This document shows positions 46,615-56,418 of a stretch of DNA of 64,000 nt, in pieces. Both the position numbers and the translations under genes were made by a program. The notes under the pieces were generated by a model that had not been told where the DNA came from, did not search any database, and worked only from the letters and a program-made list of their open reading frames with translations. The first letter of the stretch is position 1, and each line of letters begins with the position of its first letter. The DNA comes from CAWBOY01 sp963790585 (lineage in GTDB: Bacteria; Planctomycetota; Planctomycetia; Gemmatales; Gemmataceae), in the NCBI GenBank assembly GCA_963790585.1, contig CAWBOY010000009.1:141479-205478 (forward strand), in the 5' to 3' direction.

Positions 46615-47283
46615 ATGAAGCGATCTCGCGTCTGGCTCGCCATCGTCTCGATCCTGGTCGCCATCACCGGCGTTTTGTGGGCGACAGGCGCGATCGCCTG
46701 GCCCGAAGTCGATGAGGACCACGCTCAGGCCAGCGTTGATCCGCTTCCCGCGGGTCACGAACGAGTGACCTTCGGCTCAGGCTGCTTTTGGTGTACCGAA
46801 GCGATTTTCCGCGAAGTGAAAGGGGTCGATTCGGCAGTATCCGGCTACAGCGGCGGCACGGTGCGAAATCCCACCTATCGCGAGGTTTGTGGCGGCGATA
46901 CCGGGCACGCCGAGGTCGTTCAAGTCACCTACGATCCAAACGTGATTTCCTTCAAGGATCTGCTCGAGATTTTTTGGAAGACACACGATCCCACCACTAA
47001 GAACCGTCAAGGCGCCGATTTCGGCCCGCAATATCGCTCCGCGATCTTCTATCACACCCAACAACAACGCCAACTGGCGGAGGAATACAAGAACAAGCTG
47101 AATGCCGCGGGTGCCTTTGCCGCGCCGATCGTCACGGAAATCACGCCGTTCAAGGAGTTCTACTCGGCGGAGAATTATCACCAGAACTTCTACGCCCGGA
47201 ATCCCAAGCGAAGTTACTGCGCGATGGTGATTCAACCGAAACTCGACAAATTCCACGCTGCGTTTCAGGACAAAATGAAGTAG
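46615..47283 (+). CDS. msrA: Peptide methionine sulfoxide reductase A, exported
   Basis: About 222 residues. MsrA reduces methionine-S-sulfoxide in oxidised proteins. The catalytic motif GSGCFWCTEAIFREVKGV is at about residues 54-71, followed by GYSGGTVRNPTYREVCGGDTGHAEVVQVTYDP, FWKTHDPTTKNRQGADFGPQYRSAIF and AENYHQNFY. The first 30 residues form a hydrophobic signal or anchor (VWLAIVSILVAITGVLWATGAIAW), so the enzyme is expected outside the cytoplasm. GGAG lies 7 bases before the ATG. It lies 104 bases downstream of oxyR in the same orientation and is probably part of the oxidative-stress response. Confidence 0.93.
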   Translation: MKRSRVWLAIVSILVAITGVLWATGAIAWPEVDEDHAQASVDPLPAGHERVTFGSGCFWCTEAIFREVKGVDSAVSGYSGGTVRNPTYREVCGGDTGHAEVVQVTYDPNVISFKDLLEIFWKTHDPTTKNRQGADFGPQYRSAIFYHTQQQRQLAEEYKNKLNAAGAFAAPIVTEITPFKEFYSAENYHQNFYARNPKRSYCAMVIQPKLDKFHAAFQDKMK

Positions 47284-47331
47284 GGGCGCTGTGGGATAGC
47301 GTTATCAACGATCGTTTATTGAGAACAGAGT

Positions 47332-47389
47332 CTGAAGCGTAAGCGAAGGAGCACTACATCGGTGTAATGCCCCTTCGCTTACGCATCAG
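47332..47389. terminator. Hairpin between convergent msrA and deacetylase genes
   Basis: Arms 47332-47349 and 47372-47389 (18 bases, one mismatch; core GCGTAAGCGAAGG) with a 22-base loop. It lies about 50 bases after the msrA stop and just past the end of the convergent gene. It has no T-run; position suggests a bidirectional terminator or REP-like element. Confidence 0.5.
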
Positions 47390-47443
47390 GCTCGGCAATC
47401 TTCACCTTATTGATGACATTTACTGCCAGACGATCGATAAACT

Positions 47444-48208
47444 TTAGTTTCGCTCCGGCAACGTCACCGGCGCCGCGGACGCATGGCCACCCTGGACTAT
47501 CTTCATCAAATCGTTCGCGCCGATCGGGTGTGGCACCGCGAACTGTTCGCCGTGGGCGTAGCCGCATCGGCCGCCGATGGCGATGCTGTTTCCCGTGACA
47601 AAATGGGCGACTTTTTCAAAGCGGCCGGCGTCAAATTGCGATTCGTAACAGCGAACGGCTTGCAATTTCTGAGCGAAAGTCGAGCTGACGTCGATTACGA
47701 AGCTTCCCGGCCATTGGCGTACTTCCGCATCAAACGGAAACGGGCAATAAACGAGATAAGGTACCCGATAGGGCCCCGTGCCTTCGAAGCGGTCGTCCCA
47801 TTTCGTCAGCTGGGAGTAGAAGCGCGCGGCTTCGACGAGTAGCTGGCCCTGATAATGGTCCGGCGATGCGGCGGGAGTTCGACCGGCCGTCGCGATGATC
47901 GTCGTTGGTCGCAAACGGCGAAACTGGGTCGCCAGCGCGAAGCGATTGGCCGGCTCATCCATCAAGACACGATTCGGCAATCGCAGGTTTTTACGCCAGG
48001 GCACGCCTAGCGCCTGCCGGGCCGCTTCCGCTTCACGAACACGAATTTCTTCCGAGCCGCGCGGCGTCGGCTCCCCACTCGTCAAATCGAGAATCCCGAC
48101 GCGGTACCCCTGCTTGACGAGAAGGGCCAGGGTCGCCCCGCAGGTGATTTCCAGATCATCTGGGTGCGGCGCCACGGCGAGAATGTCGAGCTGGGTATCG
48201 TCAGACAT
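47444..48208 (-). CDS. PIG-L/LmbE family deacetylase, BshB1-like
   Basis: A 254-residue zinc-dependent N-deacetylase. Family landmarks: LAVAPHPDDLEITCGATLALL with the HPDD zinc motif, LDLTSGEPTPRGSEEIRVREAEAARQALGV, TPAASPDHYQGQ (second metal/catalytic region) and GGRCGYAHGEQF. The GEPTPRGS stretch is typical of bacillithiol-biosynthesis BshB1, which deacetylates GlcNAc-malate. Planctomycetes do contain BshB1-like proteins, but no bshA or bshC is in the window, so the substrate is inferred. Its position next to oxidative-stress genes fits a thiol-redox role but is weak evidence. Confidence 0.82.
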   Translation of the reverse strand: MSDDTQLDILAVAPHPDDLEITCGATLALLVKQGYRVGILDLTSGEPTPRGSEEIRVREAEAARQALGVPWRKNLRLPNRVLMDEPANRFALATQFRRLRPTTIIATAGRTPAASPDHYQGQLLVEAARFYSQLTKWDDRFEGTGPYRVPYLVYCPFPFDAEVRQWPGSFVIDVSSTFAQKLQAVRCYESQFDAGRFEKVAHFVTGNSIAIGGRCGYAHGEQFAVPHPIGANDLMKIVQGGHASAAPVTLPERN

Positions 48209-48445
48209 GGCAGGTCTCGTGGGAAGAAGGGAACGAGTTTTGATTATAGCGTGGAGTATTGCCTCATTTTTCTCTCATAAGACTTTAATACCCCTCTGGT
48301 ACCATACTACCAAGCCAGAGGCCCGACGGGTTGGGTACGGCAATGGACGAGGGTCCGTGGGTAGTGAGTTCGAGACGGTACCCCTTTCACGCCCACGGCT
48401 CTCACCCCTTCGCTCGGTCCGGCCAATCGCATCGAGAGCTAAACC

Positions 48446-49126
48446 ATGCGCGTTCTGCTGATCGAGGATCACAAGCCCCTGTCCCGGGCATTACGTCAAG
48501 GCTTGGAAGAAGAAGGCTTCGCCGTCGATGTCGCCAACGATGGCACCGAGGGCGACTTCAAAGCACGTTCCGCGCAATATGACGTTATCATCCTGGATTT
48601 GATGCTGCCAGGGATCGACGGTTTGACATTGTTGCAGAACTGGCGCCGCGACGGCATGACGACGCACGTACTCATCCTTACCGCACGCGGCACAATCGAA
48701 GAAAAGGTCAAGGGGCTCAATCTCGGAGCCGACGACTACCTCATCAAGCCGTTCGAGCTGGAGGAGTTGCTAGCCCGTCTGCGTGCCCTGATTCGCAGGG
48801 GCCATCAAGTAAAAGATCCCGTTCTTCGAATTTTTGACTTGGAAATCGACACGGCTGCGCGTAAAGTCAAACGCGCGGGCAAGGTAATCCAGCTGACGCC
48901 CAAAGAATATGCTCTTCTCGAATTTTTGGCGTTTCATCGGGGCAAAGTCGCGACGCGGACGATGATCTGGGATCATCTTTACGACGATCAAGACGAGAGC
49001 ACCTCAAACGTCGTGGACGTCTATATCCGCTACCTGCGCAATAAGATCGACAAAGGACAGGAATTGGCGTTGATCTTGACGCGCTGGGGCGAGGGTTACC
49101 TCCTGCGTGGGGAGGATGAGACATGA
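48446..49126 (+). CDS. OmpR-family response regulator
   Basis: A 226-residue two-domain regulator. Receiver: MRVLLIEDHKPLSRALRQGLEEEGF, phospho-acceptor Asp in YDVIILDLMLPGIDG (about residue 51), LILTARGTIEEKVKGLNLGADDYLIKPFELEELLARL. C-terminal winged helix: LTPKEYALLEFLAFHRGKVATRTMIWDHLYDDQDESTSNVVDVYIRYLRNKID. It would bind DNA when phosphorylated by the adjacent kinase, whose start codon overlaps its stop (ATGA at 49123-49126). Confidence 0.94.
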   Translation: MRVLLIEDHKPLSRALRQGLEEEGFAVDVANDGTEGDFKARSAQYDVIILDLMLPGIDGLTLLQNWRRDGMTTHVLILTARGTIEEKVKGLNLGADDYLIKPFELEELLARLRALIRRGHQVKDPVLRIFDLEIDTAARKVKRAGKVIQLTPKEYALLEFLAFHRGKVATRTMIWDHLYDDQDESTSNVVDVYIRYLRNKIDKGQELALILTRWGEGYLLRGEDET

Positions 49127-50980
49127 AATCGCTGCGCTTCTCGTTGCTCGTCTACTTCCTGGGCCTGCTGGCAGTAGCCCTCGGGGCGGCTTCGTGGCTT
49201 CTCTATTGTATTGCCTACGACATCTTGCTCGCGAAAAAGGAAAGCACGGTCAAGCTCGTTGAGGCGCAGTTCAAGGATAGTTGCAAAAACAAGAAGACCG
49301 AACTGGAAACGGCACTGCTCTTTCAGGCGCAGTCTTTGGCGAACGCCGGTTTTCGTATCGACGTCCCTCAGGGCAAAAGTATCCCCTTCCTTCTCGAATG
49401 GGATCGTGTCCACAAAGACGCGATGGCGGGCCTGCACTGGCCGCGTGTCTTCCCCGAATTGCATTTGTTCGGTATGGGGACGGCCGGGATTCTGCCCGGC
49501 GGCTATCTCAACGCGGCCGCCTGGGTAGCCGAAGGCCTCCCCGACGGACTGAGCCTCGAGCGCGCTGCGCAATCGTTGGGCCGAGACGGTCTTCGACATT
49601 CCGGACCTGTCCCACACCGAGGATCTCGTCGGGCCTTATTACCAGATTGACACGAGCTGGGGCATTTCCTATCGGTCGCCGGCTCTCCGATCCAGCGGCA
49701 GCAACGGCGATGGCTTCATGCCGATCGACACGCATTCCTTTGCCATTACGGAAGCGCTACACCAGGACTTTGACGATATCGTGCTGGATGACAATACTCC
49801 CGTTCATCGCGTGCGTCTCAAAGCGTCGAACACTCGTATCTATCGGCCCCACCCGGGTGGCAACGGTCCGCAAAATGGCCCAACGAAACCGACGCCGCCA
49901 GAGAGGCCCGATCGTCGCCCGCCACCTCCGAGGCTCAGCATCTTCATCCAATGCGCCTACGATGTCCGCAGCAAAGATAAAGAGTTCAAGGAATTTGAGG
50001 ACAAGCTCAAATCCGAGCTTGCCAATCTCAGCAATGAAAACGAGCAGTCCCTGTCGAGCCTGCGGCGCAATCTTTGGGCCATTAGCAGCCTGACCTTCTT
50101 GGCGACCGTAATAGGCTCGTTCTTCCTGGTCCGACAGGGCCTATCGCCGGTCCAACGACTTTGCGACGCCATGGGCGAGATTTCACCCAAGGACTTTCAT
50201 CTGCCGCTCGACGCCACCAAACTGCCGACCGAGTTGCGACCCATTGCGGATCGTCTATCACAAACATTGGATACGCTCAAACGCGCCTTTGCTCGTGAGA
50301 AACAGGCAACCGCGGACATCTCCCATGAGTTACGCACGCCGCTCGCCGCGCTCTTGACCACAACCGAGCTTGCATTACGCAAGCCACGAAGTAACGAGGA
50401 ATATCGCGAGTTCCTCGGTGATTGCATGGTGAGCGGCCAGCAGATCAACAAGGCCGTCGAACGGCTTTTGACCCTGGCTCGCCTCGACGCGGGGGTCGAA
50501 CAGCTGCGGACACGAGAGTGTGCGGTTGATGACGCGGCTCGTGAGTGCGCGGCCGTCGTTCGTCCCCTGGCCGAGGAGCGAGGTCTGAGCCTGCATCTCT
50601 CTTGCGATCCGGCTTCGCTCCGGACCGACCCGGACAAACTCCGCGAGATCATCAACAATCTTTTGCACAACGCGATCCAATACAACAACCCCGGCGGCTC
50701 GATCGACCTCAAGGTACGACCAATCGAAAACGGTGCCGTGGTCGAAGTGAGCGACACCGGTATTGGCATCCCGGATCACGCCAAGCCGCAAATCTTCGAG
50801 CGTTTCTATCGCGCCGACCGCTCGCGCGGCAGCGATGGCCTTCATGCCGGACTCGGTCTGGCCATCGTCAAAGAGTATGTCGACCTGATGGGCGGAAAAA
50901 TCCAGGTTCAGAGCGTCGTCGGCGAGGGCAGCACGTTTCAGATCTTTTTGACCTCGCCGACAGTGGACGCAGGCAAGTAA
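49123..50980 (+). CDS. Membrane sensor histidine kinase (frame break near 49565)
   Basis: Two frames join into about 619 residues. N-terminal membrane helix (LLVYFLGLLAVALGAASWLLY), a long extracytoplasmic region that crosses the break (continuing as RWAETVFDIPDLSHTEDLVGPYYQI), a second helix (ISSLTFLATVIGSFFLVRQG), HAMP-like linker (LSPVQRLCDAMGEISPKDFHLPL), then HisKA (ATADISHELRTPLAALLTTTELAL) and HATPase_c (NNLLHNAIQYNNPGG, VSDTGIGIPDH, FERFYRADRSRG, AGLGLAIVKEYV). It is translationally coupled to the response regulator by a 4-base overlap and is surely its partner. The periplasmic part has a proline-rich stretch and no recognised ligand domain. The break looks like an indel. Confidence 0.9.
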
Positions 50981-51052
50981 ACGATCCAACGACCCGCAGC
51001 TCGCGCGGGTAGACGAAACGACCGAAGGCAGCAACTCTTTGAGGAGGAGATA

Positions 51053-51685
51053 ATGCCGGCACTAAAGCGCTTCCCGGCATCGGCTTGTCCCGATCTCGGC
51101 GCAGCCATCGCCGAGCGGAGCATGGAAGATCCTGACGTGCGCCTGATGCTGCGCGTCCGTGATGGCGACTCCGCCGCTTTCGCTGAGCTTACGGAACTCT
51201 ATAGCAGTCGGGTATTTGGCTATCTCTGCCGGCAAATTGGCGATCGGGCGGAGGCGGAGGACCTCACCCAAGAAGTGTTCATGCGGCTCTACCGAGCGCG
51301 GCAACGTTATCAGCCGAGCGCACGGTTTGGCACGTGGGTCTTTCACGTCACGCAGAATGTGGCCCGCAATGCTCTTCGATCCAAGCGCCGCCGACCTTGG
51401 GTGCCGCTCGACGGCACCTTTCTGGGCGACCAGGGTCAGCCGCTCGACCGCTGTGAATCGCCGTCGCGCCCGCTCGAACGCTGCGAGTTGGCCGGCGCCG
51501 TTCGAGCAGCCGTCGCCGGACTCGGCTCCCGGCAAAGAGCGGCCGTCGAGCTGCATCAATTCCACGACTGCACTTACGCCGAGGTGGCCGCCGAATTGGA
51601 CATGAGCCCGAAAGCCGCCAAAAGCTTACTTTATCGCGCTCGTAACCAATTGCGCGAGTCGTTGACGGCTCTCATGTTGACGTGA
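51053..51685 (+). CDS. ECF sigma factor
   Basis: A 210-residue sigma-70 family protein. Region 2: FAELTELYSSRVFGYLCRQIGDRAEAEDLTQEVFMRLYRAR, FGTWVFHVTQNVARNALRSKRRR. Region 4: LGSRQRAAVELHQFHDCTYAEVAAELDMSPKAAKSLLYRARNQL. A strong GGAGGAG site lies just before the ATG. It is 72 bases after the kinase gene and may be in the same transcript. It converges tail to tail with another ECF sigma gene 3 bases away. No zinc-finger anti-sigma gene follows. Confidence 0.9.
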   Translation: MPALKRFPASACPDLGAAIAERSMEDPDVRLMLRVRDGDSAAFAELTELYSSRVFGYLCRQIGDRAEAEDLTQEVFMRLYRARQRYQPSARFGTWVFHVTQNVARNALRSKRRRPWVPLDGTFLGDQGQPLDRCESPSRPLERCELAGAVRAAVAGLGSRQRAAVELHQFHDCTYAEVAAELDMSPKAAKSLLYRARNQLRESLTALMLT

Positions 51686-51688
51686 GAT

Positions 51689-52292
51689 TTACGCCAGACT
51701 GAAATGTGGCGCTAATACATCGCGCAGCAACAATCGCGCTCGATGCAGCCGGCTTTTCATCGCCGGCAAACTAAGGCCTAAGTTATCGGCAATCGAAGCG
51801 TTCGGCACACGTTCGACATCGGACAGCACAAATACGTCACGATAGATCGCGGGCAACTCGTCGATCGCTCGGTCGATGAGAACCTGAGTTTCACGGTCGA
51901 TTAGCTGTCGCTCCGGCTCGGGCACCCAGCTATCGTCCGGTCGCTTCCATTGTTCTTCGAGCAGGATCTCCACCGGATCATAGACGCGCTTGTCGTCGCG
52001 CACTGCTTGCTTGCGCCGATACGAAAGAGCCGCGTTCACGGTGATGCGATGCAGCCAGGTCGGAAACGCCGATTCACCCCGAAATGTAGGCAGCTTGCGC
52101 ACGACCTGCAGGAGCACGTCTTGCGTAACGTCCTCCGCGTCAGGCTCGCTGCGCACCATCTTACGCGCTATATGATAGAACGCGCTCGCCATAGATATGA
52201 AAAACCTCGGCCGCCGATGCCGGCGCAGGGGAATGAGCATCCGGAAACGCGGGATCAGGTCCCGTGTCTTTTGATTCGTTCAACCTATCCAT
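51689..52292 (-). CDS. ECF sigma factor (frame break near 52180)
   Basis: The main frame supplies residues from AFYHIARKMVRSEPDAEDVTQDVLLQVVRKLPTFRG to the C-terminus, including region 4 (LPAIYRDVFVLSDVERVPNASIADNLGLSLPAMKSRLHRARLLL). The preceding frame encodes DAHSPAPASAAEVFHIYGERV, the usual lead-in to region 2 in this family. Deleting one T gives a continuous GERVYHIARKMV. The start is placed at 52292 (MDRLNES), with GGAGGG upstream; 52301 and 52358 are alternatives. Length then is about 200 residues. The break resembles the other indels in the window. Confidence 0.8.
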
Positions 52293-52529
52293 ATCTCCCA
52301 TCCCTCCGTTGGGAGGGCATACTTGCTTCACAGATTCTTTATCACGTACATTTACCATAGAGCAGTGGGCCAAACGGAGCAAGAGCAGCCGCCCATGGCT
52401 TCAAAGCGCGGCGAACAGCCATTCTCCGCTAGCCGGCACGATTGCACTCTGATAGTCCGACCCACCGTAAATACCTATACTCTCTCTTGCTCGCGTCTCG
52501 GTTTCCCGCGTTAACCGTGGAGACGTCTC

Positions 52530-54671
52530 ATGCTCAGAACGACAACCGTCATAATCACCCTCGGAGGACTTTTCGCGGTGACAGCGATGCTGCCGGCAGA
52601 TGGGATCACGTATCCGCCAACAAAAAAGCTACCTTTAGTCGAAGATTATCACGGCGCCAAGGTGGCCGACCCATACCGCTGGCTCGAAGACGACGTCCGC
52701 AAGAGCGACGACGTCAAGGCCTGGGTCGAGCGGGAAAACAGCGTGACTTTCGCGTATCTGCACGCCATTCCGCAGCGGACGCAGCTTCAGAAAAAGCTGA
52801 CCACACTTTGGAACTACGAGCGTTACTCGGTCCCTACCAAGGTGGGAGGGCATTATTTCTATAGCAAAAACGACGGGCTGCAAAATCAGGCGGTCCTCTA
52901 CATGATGGATAGCCTTGGCGGTGAGCCGCGCGTCGTACTCGATCCGAACAAGTGGTCGAAAGATGGCACCGTCGCGCTATCTGGAATGGCATTGAGCGAC
53001 GCCGGCAGGCACCTCGCCTATGGCATCGCCGAAGCCGGCTCTGATTGGGTGACCTGGCACATTCTCGACCTGGGCACACTCAAACCGTTGGCAGACGAGA
53101 TTCGCTGGGTGAAGTTCAACAGCCCAAGCTGGACACCTGACGGAAAGGGCTTGTTTTACGGTCGCTACGACGAGCCAAAGCCGGGCGAGGACGTCTTTCT
53201 CAAGACCAACCTGAATCAAAAGCTCTATTATCATCGCGTCGGCTCGCCGCAGTCCGACGATGTCCTCGTCTACAAAAGGCCCGACCACCCCGATTGGGGC
53301 TTTCAGCCTCAAGTCACGGAAGATGGCCGATACCTCGTCTTCTCCACCTGGAAGGGCACCGATCATAGCTCGCGCATCACCTATCGCGATCTGAGTGAAC
53401 CGTTTGCCATGCCGATCGACCTGATCGATCATTTCGACAATGAATACGCTCTGATAGATAACGATGGACCGATCTTTTACTTCAAGACGGATCTCAAGGC
53501 CCCGAAAGGTCGCGTCATCGCCATCGACATTCGTAAGCCTGATCCTGCCAACTACAAGGAAATCATCCCCGAAGCCAAGGAGAATCTCAGCAGCGTCGGC
53601 ATGGTCGGCAATCTCTTCGTCGCCAGTTATCTGAAAGACGCGAAGACCGAGGTGAAACTCTACTCGCCTGAAGGCAAGTTCATTCGAGATGTGGCCTTCC
53701 CGGGCTTCGGCACAGCTGCCGGCTTCGCTGGCCGTCGCGCCGACACGAAGACCTTTTACACCTTCTCCAGCTACGCGACGCCGCCGAGCATTTATAGCTA
53801 TGACCTCATCACGGGTGAGAGCAAGCTCTTCCGCCAATCCAATGTCAAATTCAAGGGGGACGATTTCGTAGTCAAGCAGGTCTTTTACCCAAGTAAGGAC
53901 GGCACCAAGGTGCCGATGTTCATCACCCATAAAAAAGGCGTAAAGCTCGACGGCACGAACCCGACCATGCTCTACGGGTACGGTGGCTTCAATATCTCGC
54001 TGACGCCGGAATTCTCGATTCCGAACGCTTTATGGCTGGAGATGGGCGGCGTCTATGCCGTGGCTAACTTGCGCGGCGGTGGCGAATATGGTCAGGATTG
54101 GCACAAGGCAGGCACCAAGCTCAAGAAACAAAACGTGTTCGACGACTTCATCGGCGCAGCAGAGTACCTTATTCAGGAGAAATACACTTCACCCGCAAAG
54201 CTGGCGATCAAAGGCCGCAGCAACGGCGGCCTCCTGGTGGGCGCTGCAATGACCCAGCGCCCCGACCTTTTCGGCGTCTGTCTGCCCGGCGTCGGCGTCA
54301 TGGATATGCTGCGCTTTCAGAAATTCACTGCCGGCCGTTTCTGGGTTGACGACTACGGCTCGTCGGACAACGCCGAGGAGTTCAAGGCTCTCTACGCCTA
54401 TTCGCCCTATCATAATCTCAAAAAGGGGATTAAGTATCCCGCTACTCTTATCACGACCGCCGACACCGATGACCGCGTCGTCCCCGGCCATAGCTTCAAA
54501 TTCGCTGCCCGACTACAAGAATATCAGACGGGACAGTCGCCGGTCTTGATCCGCATCGAGACCCGCGCTGGCCACGGCGCCGGTAAGCCAATCGCGAAGC
54601 TAATTGAAGAAGTCGCGGATGAGCTGGCGTTTGTCGTGAAGAATTTGAATATGAATGTGACGGTCGATTAG
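52530..54671 (+). CDS. Prolyl oligopeptidase (S9A family), secreted
   Basis: A 713-residue serine peptidase with a signal peptide (TVIITLGGLFAVTAML). The N-terminal segment (YHGAKVADPYRWLEDDV, VKAWVERENSVTFAYL) and propeller repeats (FNSPSWTPDGKGLFYGRYDEP, VTEDGRYLVFSTWKG) are typical. The C-terminal hydrolase domain has the triad: Ser in IKGRSNGGLLVGA (about residue 565), Asp in TADTDDRVVPGHS (about 650), His in ETRAGHGAGKP (about 684). It cleaves short proline-containing peptides after Pro. GGAG lies 7 bases before the ATG. Followed by a strong hairpin. Confidence 0.93.
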   Translation: MLRTTTVIITLGGLFAVTAMLPADGITYPPTKKLPLVEDYHGAKVADPYRWLEDDVRKSDDVKAWVERENSVTFAYLHAIPQRTQLQKKLTTLWNYERYSVPTKVGGHYFYSKNDGLQNQAVLYMMDSLGGEPRVVLDPNKWSKDGTVALSGMALSDAGRHLAYGIAEAGSDWVTWHILDLGTLKPLADEIRWVKFNSPSWTPDGKGLFYGRYDEPKPGEDVFLKTNLNQKLYYHRVGSPQSDDVLVYKRPDHPDWGFQPQVTEDGRYLVFSTWKGTDHSSRITYRDLSEPFAMPIDLIDHFDNEYALIDNDGPIFYFKTDLKAPKGRVIAIDIRKPDPANYKEIIPEAKENLSSVGMVGNLFVASYLKDAKTEVKLYSPEGKFIRDVAFPGFGTAAGFAGRRADTKTFYTFSSYATPPSIYSYDLITGESKLFRQSNVKFKGDDFVVKQVFYPSKDGTKVPMFITHKKGVKLDGTNPTMLYGYGGFNISLTPEFSIPNALWLEMGGVYAVANLRGGGEYGQDWHKAGTKLKKQNVFDDFIGAAEYLIQEKYTSPAKLAIKGRSNGGLLVGAAMTQRPDLFGVCLPGVGVMDMLRFQKFTAGRFWVDDYGSSDNAEEFKALYAYSPYHNLKKGIKYPATLITTADTDDRVVPGHSFKFAARLQEYQTGQSPVLIRIETRAGHGAGKPIAKLIEEVADELAFVVKNLNMNVTVD

Positions 54672-54688
54672 CAGACAGCGTTTTCACT

Positions 54689-54773
54689 GAGTTTGGTCAC
54701 CAGCCCTAAGCGCCAGCGCGGGGTTCGAAGCCACTGAGCCCCGCGCTGGCGCTTGGGGCTGGTGACCAAACTC
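54689..54773. terminator. Long hairpin between convergent genes
   Basis: Arms 54689-54723 and 54739-54773: 35 bases complementary with one mismatch, core GCCAGCGCGGGG, 15-base loop. It lies 17 bases past the peptidase stop and touches the corrected end of the convergent gene at 54772. It is most likely a bidirectional terminator, though unusually long and without a T-run. Confidence 0.7.
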
Positions 54774-56228
54774 AGCGCAACGGCACGTTCTTGAGCACGA
54801 ACGGCACCTCGACGAGGACGTTGCGCCGTTCGCGAAAGATCAACTGCTCTGGCGCACGGTCTCTTTTTCCGGCTTGTAGAGCAGCGTGAATAGACGGCGT
54901 GGCTCGCTGGCGTCCTTTTTCATGCTTCCCAAAGCCAATGTGTAAGGCCGGCCCTTGGCGTCGAGTAGGCCAAACGGATTCGTTCGGTCGCTGTCGGCGA
55001 TGGTGATCTCACGCGAAATCTCGCCGCGCGGCATCAGCACCACGCGCAAACCAGCATCACGCATGGCGTAGACGAGCGGTGGAATGACTTCGATGCTGAT
55101 CTCGTAAAGCCCATCCGGCGAGGCATCGATTTTCCGCACCCGCACGCGCGAGCCGTCGGCGGCGCGGTAGATTTTATCTTCGGATTTCAGCACATCCTCA
55201 ATCGTGAGCACCGGTTCCGCTGCTGCTTTGACATAAGCGCTGACGGTGCCGTGAACCTCGCGCAGCAGCTTGGAAGGACGGTTGCCCGTCTGAAGCTGAA
55301 GCTGCACCATACGTTGCCCACAGTTGACCGGAATGCGAAGGGTATTGCCAGTAACGACGACTAGATCTTCTGAACCATTTCGACCTTGCTCCGCATTGCC
55401 GACATAAGGAACAAGCGGCTTCAAATCTTGCCCTTGATCGTCAATGGCCCGGGTGATGCGCACGATGTCAACTGCTTCCCAGCTGACGTGCGGCTCTGGG
55501 CGCAGTTCGAGCCGCAACGGCACTGTTCCGTCGGCGTTATCAGACACCTCGAGCGGCGGCAAGGCGCGGACACGGAGCGCACCATGCACGAACGTGGGCA
55601 AGGCTTCGTTTTTGCCGTCAAGCAGATAAACCGGTCCGTCGGTCTGAATGACGCCGTCGCCGTCGAGATAGACGACGCGCCGACCGCCGCGCAGCCGCCC
55701 CGAATAAGTAGAACTGCTAAGCTTGGACATACTCGGCGGCGACGTTTGCTCATGCAAGCCACAAGCTTCAGCAAGCTTGGCGAGAGCTTCCCAATAAGAG
55801 AGTTCTTCCGTCTCTATTGTGACCGTTCGTCCGGCCGTCTTTGAGAGGTCGCCGGTCATGTCGACCGAACCGCCGGTCTTGAGAACGAAGTCGGCGATCG
55901 CTTCTTGGATTCTAACGTTCTTGTAATTGAGCTTGATGCGCTTGGGCTGAAGAAGCGTCTTGGTATACTCGCGCACTTCGATTACAGAAATGAGGGCGGC
56001 GGCCCGGCGACGCACTTCCGGATCGTCGTCACGCAGCGCCAGCCGTAGTTTCGGCAGGGAGGCTGCCCCAAGCTGGTCGAGTGTACGCCCTGCTTGCTCG
56101 CGCTCCTGCCAACTATCGCTGCCGAGTTTGCCGATCCAGCGGGCCAACACAACTTCATCCGCGGCCGGCTCGCCAGCGTCGATGGTGTTCAGCACGAGTA
56201 GAGTGATGAGAATCCCGGCGCAACGCAT
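54772..56228 (-). CDS. Secreted HEAT/STN-like protein (frame break near 54860)
   Basis: About 485 residues. Signal peptide (AGILITLLVLNTIDA), a two-helix HEAT unit (WIGKLGSDSWQEREQAGRTLDQLGAASLPKLRLALRDDDPEVRRRAAALI), then an STN-like segment (KRIKLNYKNVRIQEAIADFVLKTGGSVDM...ETEELSYWEALAKLAEACGL), then beta-rich domains. It parallels the 615-residue protein at 57062-58909 segment by segment. The written frame stops early at 54840, but shifting one base in the AAAAAG run gives QLIFRERRNVLVEVPFVLKNVPLR and a stop at 54772, matching the paralogue's KLIF...VDIPFKLKDVALPK. I therefore place the true end there. Function unknown; exported. Confidence 0.75.
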
Positions 56229-56418
56229 CACGGATCCCTCGAGCGCGGATCGAAAACGGCTACGCAGAAATGAACACCAAGGCGGAGCAAAAGTTACGAG
56301 CGAGCCTTCGCGCAGGCCGTCATGGTGAAGATTTCATGACGGGTCTAGCTTACCATCAGGCAAGCGTGGAAGCTAGTAATAATGACGATTGGATTGGCCC
56401 ATCGACCATTCAGTTGCA

